64,000 nucleotides of DNA from Symsagittifera roscoffensis (taxonomy: Eukaryota; Xenacoelomorpha; Acoela; Convolutidae). Within the stretch, counting starts at the first letter, position 1, and the number at the start of each line of letters is the position of its first letter. Of the stretch, positions 1 through 10,103 are shown one piece after another. The DNA is taken from the NCBI RefSeq assembly GCF_963678635.1, contig NC_087069.1:52214938-52278937 (forward strand). The letters run 5' to 3'. The notes under the pieces were generated by a model that was not told the DNA's origin, searched no databases, and was given only the letters and a program-made list of their open reading frames with translations. The translations under genes were made by a program, and so were the position numbers.

Positions 1-848
1 TTTTGGTATGGGTTTGTCTTTCGACTTTTTTGTGTTTTATGATTTCTTTCTTAGACTTTATAATAGTCTTCAAAAGAATATTTTAAACTGAGTTAATCCG
101 GTTTGGGTACCGTTGGTTTCCTTTTCTTAGTCATGTTATTCTATGTGTTGTGGTGTTTAGTAAGCTGCGTTGGTTAGTTTTGTTTAGTATATAATTCCTT
201 TCCAACCGGGTTAAAGGAAAGTTTGAAACTTGTTATCGTGTGTTAGAGTTGTTGAGTGTGAAAACTTGAAACTGAAATTCATTATTTAAACAATTCTTCG
301 TGGGCGAGCTGTGCGAGTTTGGATAGAATTCTTGTGCGAGTAAATGAAAATATCAAAAGGTTAGTACTGCATTTTCGTCTTATCAATTTACTACATAGAA
401 GTTCAATTTTACTGCTAGTTTTGGGGAAAAATTAAGTTACAAATTTTCATCATTACTAAATTTACTGCTTGTGGGGAAACAATTTATAAATTAATTTACT
501 ACATTGGTATGAATTTTATTGAATTTATCTAGTGCAAAATATTAATAGAGTTTTGAAGAATTTGAAGAAGTTTTCTGTTTTTTATTTTTCTTTTGTGTAT
601 TTTGCAGATGATCGTGGGATGAAGACTAAAAATCTAAATGAAACATGGATAAAGAATGGTTAGTTTTTACTTTGAATTTATTAGTGAAGAATATGTATAA
701 ATTATACTTACCTGTTAGTCGTCGGGGAAAAAACCGTGGGGGAAGATGTCGTGTATTATGGCGGAATTTGTTAGTAATTTTGCTAGTATGCGGATGATGT
801 TTTTAGTTTGAAGCAGTGGCCAAAGCAATTGAAGTGCTTTAATAGTTT
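1..848. other. Region without recognised gene; 3' flank of element A ORFs
   Basis: No open frame with recognisable content was found. The composition is the same T/G-rich + strand as the rest of element A, so it probably still belongs to the element (3' untranslated region or start of the 3' LTR). A pyrimidine-rich run at about 578-600 is purine-rich on the coding strand and could be a polypurine tract, but no LTR boundary or repeat partner was found. Confidence 0.35.
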
Positions 849-1262
849 TTAGTTCTTCAGTGCCAACTGCAAAGGTGTGTTTTGGATGAGATTATATAAT
901 TTGTGATTGTATTTAGTGTTGTGGATGAATTCTAATATTGGGATTTCTATAGGTTGAATAAATTCATGTGGGATAAGGAAGGGTCTGGATTCTTCTGCGC
1001 TAAGGGTCTTCGTGATGGGACAAAAAATATACATTTGGGTTATGGGATCATAATTGCGAAGAATACCGTGAAGGTTAGTATCTTTGATGCAATATGTGAA
1101 GTTAAGAAAAAATGGTGAAGTGTATTTAGAGTTAATAAACTGAAAACGGTGGTGTGGTTGTCTTGATGGAGTGTGCAGGTCAAAATGATTTTGTATGAAG
1201 CGATAGTATGTATATGTGTGGGTTTGTTTAGTGCGTAACATAATGTCGTGTGAGCAGTGCAA
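849..1262 (-). CDS. Accessory ORF of element A, 3'-most, function unknown
   Basis: An open frame of 137 codons; the upstream end is a TTG, so the true start is uncertain or supplied by splicing. The product is rich in His, Thr, Tyr and Ile with no clear membrane segment or cysteine motif. The stretch around the middle, with FLNFTYCIKDTNLHGILRN, looks protein-like. It lies 3' of env and of another accessory ORF on the same strand, the position where complex retroviruses keep regulatory genes. That placement is the only hint of function. It could also be an exon of a spliced reading frame or a fortuitous frame in the skewed composition. Confidence 0.35.
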   Translation of the reverse strand: MHCSHDIMLRTKQTHTYTYYRFIQNHFDLHTPSRQPHHRFQFINSKYTSPFFLNFTYCIKDTNLHGILRNYDPITQMYIFCPITKTLSAEESRPFLIPHEFIQPIEIPILEFIHNTKYNHKLYNLIQNTPLQLALKN

Positions 1263-1349
1263 ATCGCGTTCATGTGGTGCAAGGAAATTAAAGGTTAGTG
1301 AAAATAATTGAAATCTTTCGTTAAAAAGTTTCGTAAGCTTGCATGTCGG

Positions 1350-2518
1350 TTATAGTGCTTCAGAAATGACGTGGTCGAATTTGCGATCAAATATAATGAG
1401 TGTAAATACATATGGTGTTTTGATGAAGAATTTTTCTGTGATTTGTGGGTTAGCGAAGCGATCATCATCTAAAAGTTGGTCTTGGTTAGCTCGGATGATG
1501 TTATGATTGTAATATTCTAGCGTATATTCGTTAGCTCGGGGTGCAGTGTATGTTTTTAGTGACTTTTTATATCCTATATAAGTAAATTGTCTATGTGTTA
1601 GTGGTGTGGTGAGTCGGTATAGCATATCTTGATTTCTTTCTATATCGATGTGAGTATTAGATAATGGTAGGCAAAGGGGATTAGTAAAATGATAATATGA
1701 TGTCCAATGAAGTGTAGGCATTAAAACATGTTCGTCTACAAAGCTACGTGTGTCGTTAGTGTCATGAGGGGTGTTTAAAGTATACTGCGGAATTGAAGGT
1801 AGGGTGATTGTTAAAAAATATTTCGTGTTAGTGTGATTTGGATGATTAATATATTCACGGGCTGTTCCTGGTTTTGTTGGAAATGGATGGTTTGGGAATT
1901 TTCTTTTGAAAGTGCGATAAGCTCTATTAGTGCTATTTGATGATTCGGTGGGTGTGGATGATGGTGTTAATGATGCGGTATAAGCTGAAGAGAGTGTAGT
2001 GGTAGGTGGGTTTGATGATTCTATTGTGGATGAAATCTGATTTATAGTGGGGGTGTCAATTGGAAGGGTTGTTGTTGTAGGGTGATAAAATTATCTAGTT
2101 CTTGGGAGATTTGGGGAGTATCTGGAGAATTGGATGATCGGTCTAAATGAAATGAAGAGTAGGTTGGGGTGACTTGGGAAGCGTAAGAGGGTGTAGAAAT
2201 GGATGGGAGTGGGTTATTTGGTGGGATTGGTTGAAAAGGGGGTGTTGAAAAAATTGAGGAGTTGGTTTGAAAATTATTGGATGGAGATGGTTCAGAGTCT
2301 GCAAATTCATCAGGGGTTTCAATATTAGGGTTATTGAGTTGTGAAATGGAGTATAAAACTGAAATATGTGAATTAGTGTCTAAATTCATTCCTGATGTTA
2401 TATTACTAGATGGGAAATTGGGTGGCGGGAAAGCAAAAAGTGGAATTATTGTAATTGGAGTGTTGAGGTTGGTTGGGTGGGAATTTGAGCGGTGTAGGGA
2501 TCCAAGTTGTCGGCTCAT
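1350..2518 (-). pseudogene. Accessory ORF of element A: Pro/Ser-rich N-terminal half plus compact C-terminal domain (frame broken)
   Basis: The reading begins at an ATG at 2518 whose bases overlap the TGA that ends the env-tail frame, a tight overlap typical of compact viral genomes. About 155 codons of Pro/Ser/Asn-rich sequence run to a stop at 2042. The next frame is already open across that point and continues without an ATG through further Ser/Thr/Pro-rich sequence into a denser domain (about 1350-1800, containing YRLTTPLTHRQFTYIGYKK and many Tyr and Asp). The switch lies at a run of five C on the coding strand (+ strand 2048-2052), so a one-base indel or sequencing error is likely. The total would be near 390 residues. 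No homology is recognised. Its position 3' of env suggests an accessory or regulatory protein. Confidence 0.45.
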
Positions 2519-5041
2519 CGTGGGCTAAAAAAATTATTATTTTGAGACTGAAAAGCGGTGGTATGGGGTTGTTCTATAATTTGTTCATATGTATTTTCAT
2601 CTTGTGAATGATGTGTCATTATATGTTGAATGGGACTTTGTGATATGGTTGGTCTGAAATTTGGATTATGTGTTATTGCTAAATTTCGAAATTTCGACTA
2701 GGGATAATGGATGGTTATGTGGTAGGGGTGGTAACTGTGGTGCTGTAGGCGTTATTTCTACATTGTTATGTTCTTCGTCGTATGTGTTCTGTCTTGTTGC
2801 TATTTTTGTGTTGTATTCTTTTATTTGTGCGTCTAAAAGAATTTTGTTTATTGATGATGAAAAAATTCCAAAGAATCCTGCAAATAGTATGCGTGCTACA
2901 CTTGCTTGTCTATTGACTTGTGTGTGCATAGCACATGTGTTATATATTCCTTTTAAAAGTGAAAAAAGAAATCCTATAAAGTTAAAAATTGCGTATAGAA
3001 TAGTCAACTTTTCTAAGATGTAATAGGGCCATCCTAGAAAATCAAGAATTTCATTTTTCAGTGTAACAAAGCTAAAAATATTTATAGGTGAGATATCTTG
3101 TGGTCGGTATTTTTCACCGTTTAGATATATATAGTCTTTAATGTCTTCAAAATATCCGCTATAATCTTTTGTATAAATATCTGCAAATCCTGCGGTTTTT
3201 GTTTTGTTCTAATGTGATGTTGGATATCGGATTTTGAATATATTCCAATTGATTGTAAGTCGATATTTGGGTTTCGAGCAATAGCTCTAATGCTTTCTGG
3301 TGAAAATTTTTTGAGTGATTGCATTAATGTGGGGTATGGGGTAAGAAAGTAATATTTATCTTCATCAGGGTTCAGTTGTACTACATTGTGGCTATTTTCT
3401 GATCCACATGGAACTGCGGTATCCCAGAAATAGGTTCGTCTTGAAAGTGTGTCAACGAAATGTACTTTATTCTTATAAAAGATAGGGATTCTTTTATAGC
3501 ATCGTTTATCTTCAAAAACATATAGTGGTGATACTTTTTTGGTACAGGTATAAAACCATAAAATGTTTCCTTCGTAGTCTAAAAAATTTGATCTATTTCC
3601 TGATAGTAAATATCCTGCGTAGGGTATTTTTAGTACTGCTAGTGCTAGTGATTGTAAGATTTGTGTTCTTTCTAATTCGCATAGTTGGTGAAGTGTTTCT
3701 AATTCAGAGAGTGACATTTCTTGAAAAATTCGGCTAATTGTGTAGTCTAATTTCATATCTAAGTGAATATCGTAGTGGATATTACCGAAATATGTACTAT
3801 TCATTAGTGATAATTCTTGTAAACGTGTGCTTCTAGTGTCATGGGGCTTTAGATGTCCACCAGGTTGACCATTACTTTTTTGAAAATTAACTGGTATATA
3901 TGATGTTCCTTCGTTTAGAGGATGACTTGTGGCATAAGGGTCAATTTTTATTTTTCCAGTGGTCATGTCGAATCCTTTTTCGTATTCAACTAATATTTCA
4001 GAATATTGTGTTTTGTGAAGTGGGTTTCTGTATTTGCATGCAAGTTCCGTTTCTTGATATATTTGAAAACGTGTCAATTTATTTTCTATATTGTGAATGT
4101 TTCTAAAATCAGTACTTTGTTTCCGTGATGGATTTACTTGTTCATATGGAATTGATTGTATAAAATATTTTTCGTGAAATTTTATCATTCGAGCGTGTAT
4201 TTTTGCTACTTGAAATGTTGTACATGTGTCTTCGGGGAACCAAACAATTGTTGCTTGTGTTCGTGTTGTAGGGTCACAATAGCCTTGATCGTTTTTACAA
4301 GGTAATCTAATTCCTTGATAGATCATTGTGTTGTCAGATAAATTGCGTGTGAGCTGTATTTTTTCGAGTTGTATTTTCCAATCGAAAAACATTATTTCTT
4401 GATATCCTTTATTTTTTGTGTCTGCTTTGCAGTTTGATGGGTTATTTATACCAATGTGTGGTATCCAGTGTTAATCGTGTATGTCAAAAGTTAATCTTCC
4501 GTGTGCGCCGTTGTATGGGTATTTTTCATCTAGTTTGATATGTCCTTGATATCTTTCAAGTTCTGCTTGATGTACAGAATCTGCAAAAACTTGGAAATAT
4601 ACTAATTTTCTATCTGTGTTTTTATTTCTTGTGATATTTAGTCTGAGTAACTCGTTTTTACAATCTTCGGGATTGAGATGTAAAAGTCGTTCGATATTAC
4701 TCTGGTAGAATGATTCGTGGTCAAGTCGGTTTTTATTTCCATTTGAGACTTGTGAACAATGTACTTTCTTTTCAGAAAATGTTGCTGTGAATTTATATCC
4801 TATAACTGTTGTTGCTCGAGCTTTTGAATAAAGTGTCGCTATTACAATTGTAGTTTCTATAGCTTGTGGTTCTGTTTCGCATTGTGATACTTGATTTATT
4901 GCATATTTGTGTATTTTCTTCACAATCGTAATGTGTTACTAATAAATCTTGGGGTCCTGTGCGGGGGGAAGGATTTATGTTCTGGTTTGAGATTACTAGA
5001 AAAAGGAAATGGAGAAATACTAATATTTTTAGAATATACAT
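2515..5041 (-). pseudogene. Envelope-like glycoprotein of element A (frame broken in several places)
   Basis: It starts at an ATG at 5041 with a typical signal peptide (MYILKILVFLHFLFLVIS). A cysteine-rich ectodomain follows, with an early DC-containing stretch, many paired cysteines and N-glycosylation sequons. Near 2,860-3,010 come hydrophobic segments (ILYAIFNFIGFLFSLL, then a second at ARILFAGFFGIF), followed by a Pro-rich cytoplasmic tail that may reach the TGA at 2515-2517. The frame is interrupted near 4,915 (A-rich run), by an in-frame TAA at 4471-4473, near 3,128 (after the stop at 3121) and near 2,666. The total, about 800 residues, suits a class III-type fusion glycoprotein. The pattern of an N-terminal YDC, mid-protein cysteines and double hydrophobic C-terminus recalls glycoproteins of chuvirus-like and related arthropod viruses that LTR elements have captured. 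That affiliation is inference from pattern only. Role: membrane fusion and entry of an enveloped particle. Confidence 0.6.
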
Positions 5042-5125
5042 GTGTATGATAATCCTGAGTATGGGTTATAAAATGTGATGTAACCAATTGTCTTTTTGGT
5101 ATATCTGTCGTATTTGTATATTACT

Positions 5126-6362
5126 TCAGTTGTTATAAATGTTGGGTGGTGGTAGTGATTGAGCTGTTATATTTGGTGGGTTTAATGGGTAGGGATGTTG
5201 AGCAATGTTGTTTAGTTTAACCGTGATTTCAAATTTTAATTGTAGACTATTTTGTTGGAGTATTTGGATGTTATGATCACGAATGTCTTCGTGGATGTCT
5301 TGTCTATATTGTAGTCTATTGAGTGCCCAGTTGTGGAGTCTGTTACTTTCTGGGTGTTGTCCAAATAATGGTGGAGGTGCTGTGAATGTATTCCAGTCTA
5401 GTCTTAAAGGAATATTTGTTGATGATTGTTCTCGATATCTAGCCTCGAGGTTATTTGGGAAATTTAAGTTAAAAGGCGTTGGTGAAATCTGGCGTATTGA
5501 TGTTGTTGATGGTAGTGATATTGTTTCTGGTAGTGATGAGGATGTTGTTGTATCCGTAGAAATATCTATTGGATCATTGATTAAATTTGGTTCACCTTGT
5601 GTGAATGATTGTGTTGTCCAATATGGTAGTCGTGATGTTTGGTTTGGGGGGTTAAAGGGATTTTCACGTATTTGTTCAGATGTTGGTGTTGAACCTAAGT
5701 AATCCGAGGGCAGTCTTGAGGTGCTACGTTGTGAAAGAAGCGTAGGGGTTTCTGGTAATATAACAATGGGGTTTTCTGGAGTACTTTGTGATGGGGATTG
5801 GGGTATATCAAAATGAACTCGGGGGGTTTGAAAATTTCTATTTCGTCGAGGATGTATAATTTGTCTATTTATTTCAACTGTTTTTTGATTTTGACTAAGA
5901 TTTCGTATTCTACTTAATTCTTGTGGTAGTGTTGGGTATAAGTTATATGTTGGTTCACTTAGAGGTGCTTGTCGTTGAACTGGTTCTAATGGTTCAGATA
6001 AGCGAGCGTGTCGTTCTTCAAAGGTATAGGGGTTATCTTGAAAAGAAGATCGTGTAGATGTTTGGGGGTTTTGGGTAGTTGTAGGTGGTGTTGGGTTTTC
6101 TTGGGATGATGTCGGTGAAGACTGACTGTGTGATTGTTGGTTAGCAATTTTTGATGGTTTTTGATCTTTTCTTTTAGTGAAAAAATTTATGTTTATTGTA
6201 GTACTCTTCTAGAAAAAGAATTAGGAGAATTGTTGCTAGGGCGAATGTGATGATTGCTTTCTTTATACTTTTGCATATTGTCTGGATGAGGGATGATAGA
6301 AATGTTGTAAAAATTACAAATAGTAAAAAAATATTGGTTCCATTAAAAATGGTTCGTATCAT
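5126..6362 (-). pseudogene. Two-pass membrane protein with long Pro/Ser/Thr-rich tail, element A (frame broken)
   Basis: An ATG at 6362 opens a frame with two hydrophobic segments (NIFLLFVIFTTFLSSLI and ITFALATILLILFL). It stops at 6174 just after a Lys-rich stretch. The adjacent frame, open from about 6187 to a TGA at 5126-5128, continues with some 350 codons that have no ATG of their own: first Lys-rich, then Pro/Ser/Thr/Gln-rich (LPETPTLLSQRSTSRLPSD is typical), and finally a helical C-terminus around 5,170-5,330. The switch is at an A/T homopolymer (6181-6188), so one protein of about 410 residues is likely. The ATG overlaps the stop of the preceding small membrane ORF. It lies directly upstream of env. 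No family is recognised; it may be a second surface or matrix-like protein. Confidence 0.45.
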
Positions 6363-6589
6363 TTAGATAAGTTTTGTGAATCGTACCTGTGGATATTGTC
6401 AATAGCTTTTGAAAGTTGGAGGTATAGTTCAAATATGGAATAGAAAATTAAAAAAATATTGCAAAAAATGATTAAGATTATTATAAAAGCTTCAAAGGTA
6501 TCAAAAAGAAATATGATTAAAAGTTTAAATATCGTTAAAAAGTTTATGGGAATGTTAAGAACTATGTTGACTGGTCGAGAGAAGAGCAT
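6359..6589 (-). CDS. Small hydrophobic membrane ORF of element A
   Basis: A 76-codon ATG frame. Nearly the whole of residues 8-60 is hydrophobic (Ile, Leu, Phe), enough for two membrane helices, and the C-terminus is polar. Its TGA overlaps the ATG of the next ORF (bases shared at 6359-6362), as in translationally coupled viral genes. It lies between integrase and env on the coding strand. It resembles a viroporin-like or small membrane accessory protein only in general character. It may instead be the N-terminal part of the neighbouring membrane ORF split by a frame break. Confidence 0.4.
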   Translation of the reverse strand: MLFSRPVNIVLNIPINFLTIFKLLIIFLFDTFEAFIIILIIFCNIFLIFYSIFELYLQLSKAIDNIHRYDSQNLSK

Positions 6590-6599
6590 TTAAGAAATG

Positions 6600-7716
6600 G
6601 CTTCTCGATCGATTATTTTTTGTTGTTTGAGGCAATTTTTAAGTGTGGTCGAATTATTTATTGGTTTTTTGACAAGTGGGTTGAGTTTTGTGAAAAATTG
6701 TTGGGGGCAAATTTTAGGGTGATCGGGAGGTCTTCTTTTTCTTTATTTTTATTTGTCAAGTGATCTGGGGTATTTTTGAGTTTTGGATACTTTAGGCTAA
6801 TTAAAATGGTCGTTCTTTTACTTTAGGGTAATTTAACATATTTGTTTGGGGGGTATTTGAGGTCTGAGTTGGGGAAATATTGTTGATCTTTGGGTTATTA
6901 GATAAGGGAGGGTTATGATATTATGGTGATATTTATTTTAGTTGTCAAGTTGGAATGGTTTGCTTATTTTTGACCTGGAGGTCGCAAAGTTATAGTTATA
7001 GATATGCCTGGAGTTTAATATCTTTCGTCTAGTTGGTTTGTGTTAGTGTTATAGAAGGTGACGGATTGGATGAATCCTATTGGCTAATTTTGAACTAGAA
7101 TCGTTTCGTGTCTGTCAGCATGTTATTTTGAAAAATAAAAGTTCAAAATATTTCAGAGGTGCAAAGATTATTAAATGTAAAATTAAAGCTGCTTTTGAAA
7201 TTCAACTTTCTTTAATATTTTAGATTGTGGGATGAATGTTTTATAGTTTTTGCGTGGTTGATTTCTAAGTCGTGATGACTCTCTATGTTCTGATTTGTCG
7301 ATTTGTTCTTGGGGTATAATTTTTTCCGTCATTTTTCTATTTTTTCTTTTTTTTGGGGAATATTTTTTTCTAGCTTTTTTGTATTGTGTATTATTGTAGT
7401 TGATGTAAAATTAATGCTGTTTTTGAAATTCAACTTTCTTTAATATTTTAGATTGTGGGATGAATGTTTTATAGTTTTTTGCGTGGTTGATTTCTAAGTC
7501 GTGATGACTCTCTATGTTCTGATTTGTCGATTTGTTCTTGGGGTATAATTTTTTCCGTCATTTTTTTCTATTTTTTCTTTTTTTTTGGGGAATATTTTTT
7601 TCTAGCTTTTTTGTATTGTGTATTATTGTAGTTGATTTTTTTATTTTGGTTTTCGGGATGAATGTCATGTTGGTCTTTTGTTTCATTTTCTGTATGTGGG
7701 TTATTTTGAATAACTT
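6600..7716 (-). other. Pol-env spacer of element A, largely non-coding
   Basis: About 1.1 kb between the end of integrase and the small membrane ORFs has no convincing minus-strand reading frame. It contains a 228-bp tandem duplication and long A-rich runs on the coding strand. The one open + strand frame (7532-7720) lies inside the duplicated T-rich sequence and looks fortuitous. The spacer could carry splice sites or a subgenomic promoter for the downstream genes; this is inference from position. Confidence 0.4.
7175..7636. repeat. 228-bp tandem duplication in pol-env spacer
   Basis: Copy 1 (7175-7402) and copy 2 (7403 to about 7636) are almost identical, with only a few substitutions and homopolymer-length differences. 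Each contains the same internal landmarks, for example 'gattgtgggatgaatg' and 'tcgtgatgactctctatg'. The near-identity shows a recent duplication relative to the decay of the element. Confidence 0.95.
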
Positions 7717-9130
7717 TTAAATCTGTGAAAGAATATAATTGAGTAATTCGCGTAGTGCGTATTCTTTTGGGTAAAAAGGTAATAGATTGTTTCGATATTG
7801 AACAATTTCTTTTTGTTCTGAGTCGGTGATTTTATATGTGACATCAGTGGGTTTGGCAATTATTTGGTATGGTCCTTTACGAAGGGGTTGTAATTTTTTA
7901 GAAATTCCTTTTTGAGTGTTAAAATTGGGTATTAAAACAAATGTTCCAATTTTTAAATCGGAGGCTGGTGTAAAGCGTGAATTTATTTGTTCATTAATGT
8001 GTTGCCTTTGTAACAACTTTTTTGTTACTTTTTGGTAAATTTCATTGTGTTTTTTATCTCTGTTTAAAATTCATTCGGTGTGTGTACCGGAGGCTAATTT
8101 AAGAATTTGTGGGTGATGAAAATGATCTTCATCATGTGTGTGTAAAGGTAGGTTATAACAAATTGAGTCTTTATTCGGTTTACAATGACCTTGTGCATTT
8201 TTATGAGAGTTTGCTGTAAACATAATTGGTTTACGTGGCTTTTGATGAAAAAACATTTCATATGGTGACATTCCTAGAGTTGTCGTGATTTGTGAATTAT
8301 ATGCCAAGGGAAATAGTTTTACATCTGCTGACCATTCGGTGTATCTTGTATCATTTCCATTGATGATACATCTAAGATATTCTTGTAGTGAACGGTTCAT
8401 ACCTTCGACTAAGCCGTTTGTCCAAGGTGCATGAGATGTACGTGGTTTGTGTTTGATGTTATATAAATGACATAATGTGATGATTTCATTATTTATGAAT
8501 TCTGTGCCGTTGTCTGTAACTAAAATTTCTGGTAGTCCGAATTTGGCTATCCAGTGTTCAAAAAGTGTTGTGTAAGCGTAATAAGCGTTACAATGTGGTA
8601 CTGGGTTAAGTGCTACATAATGTGTAAATGCGTCAACAATTACCATAATGTAGGAGTTTCCTTCGGATGATGGTGAAATTGGTCCTTTTGTATCAAATGA
8701 AATACGGTGGTTAAAGTACAAATTTTGTCCTTTAAAATCTTGTCTTTGTGCTATTTGTTTTTGATTTGGGTAAGGTTTATTTAGCTGACATACTATGCAA
8801 TTATTGCATAGTACTTTTATCCAAATTGGTGCATTTGGGAAATAAAAGTTTTGTATGAAATTTGAATATGTTTTCTCTGATCCAGAGTGTCCTTTAATGT
8901 TTTGTGTATGTGAAATGTTAAAAGCTATAAGAATCATACTTAAAGGGAGACAGGGAACTGTCGATTCATTTAATTGGTATTCTAGAAGGTCTGTGTTTTC
9001 ATTAATTATCGTATTGTTGAATTTTCGAAAATATCGGAGGAGTATTTTATTTCCTAAAATTGTGGTATCTGCTTTTACGGGTTTAGTTTTTTATTTGTGC
9101 CATGATTTTAGTTGTCTAATTACTGGGTCA
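7717..9130 (-). pseudogene. Integrase of element A (in-frame stop, upstream frame break)
   Basis: The minus-strand frame carries an HHCC zinc-binding module (HTQNIKGH, then CNNCIVC), the catalytic core with Asp in ISFDTKGP, Asp in LVTDNGTEF and Glu in GLVEGMNRSL, and a C-terminal GPY-type module (LRKGPYQIIAK) before the stop at 7717. All three catalytic acidic residues are present. A TGA at 8071-8073 interrupts the frame between the core and the C-terminal module, and the same frame resumes directly after it. The N-terminal portion above about 8,937 is in another frame, so at least one more break lies near 9,100. The enzyme would insert the cDNA into host chromatin. The order RT, RNase H, integrase is Ty3/gypsy/retroviral. 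Confidence 0.85.
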
Positions 9131-9320
9131 AGATTTTGATATTGTTTCAAGGTTGTATGTAATTTTTTCTGTTGGAGGGAGATAAATGTTTTCAATTTCT
9201 AATTTAGATAAAGGAATTGTGTCAAGTGGGTCATGGAGATCAAAAACTTGATTTATTGTGTATTTTGAATCGTTTGTTTGTGGTCCTGATAAATTTATTT
9301 CATCAGTTAGATTTTCTTTT

Positions 9321-10103
9321 TCAATTAACGGAAAAAAGGTCTTTTTTATGCGAGTGTTGTTTTACTCTGTTTTGTTGGGTGTTATTTTTTATCCATTGTG
9401 AATATGGAATTGGTTTGAAAGTTGATGTTCCAAGTAGATCAACTTCGTAGTGGTTATTTTGGCAATCTAAATAAAGTGGGAAGTGTTGTAGATTATTTAT
9501 CTGTGATTGTTCTACGTCAGTTTTTACTGCATATTTGCATTCTTGTCGGGTTGATGTTTCGTTTTCTGCCAGGTAAAATTTTATATTTTTGGGTATTTCA
9601 ACTGTAGTTTTACGTGTAAGTAATTCAGGTGGTGTATTTCGACTGAATGTGTCTGGTAATGCAAGATTCTTTCCTGCTGTCCAAACTATATGTAAGTTTG
9701 GAAAATTCATTAGAATTAATTGAAATCTGTAAACTCGGTGATTTGGATTGGATTTTTGTGTAAAGAGAAAAATGATTGGTTTGTGATCTGTGAATAGAAC
9801 TGTTGGATGTTTTGATCCAAGTATCAGAAATTCATATTCTGTAAGTGTATAGATTATGGCTGTACATTCTCTCATTAGGGTTGAGAGTCTTAGCTCTGCT
9901 CGAGTGAATAATCGAGAATTTGCTGATATAAGGTTCATTTTGTTTGTACCATTGTGTGATTGTAATAACGCTGCGCCGTTGCCAAAATTTGAAGCATCGC
10001 ACATTGCATAGAATGGTTGATTTGGGTCTGGAATTGTATTCCAAATTTGTTCAGTTAGGAGTTTTTTAATTTCTTCAAATCGTGTTTGATGTTCGTATTC
10101 CAT
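9321..10103 (-). pseudogene. RNase H domain and connection of element A (frame-shifted from RT)
   Basis: Recognised by the RNase H acidic residues: Asp in MCDASNFGNGAALLQ, Glu in LMRECTAIIYTL, Asp in LFTDHKPIIFL and Asp in LPDTFSR. The frame overlaps the end of the RT frame by some 50 bases in a different phase; the switch near 10,090 is beside A/T homopolymers. It stops at 9321 and the linker to integrase continues in other frames through 8,938-9,320. The domain would degrade the RNA strand during reverse transcription. Confidence 0.8.

Noticed and set aside
1-850. 3' LTR of element A
   Set aside because: I compared it with 15.8-17.65 kb and found no stretch of matching sequence long enough to support a direct repeat.
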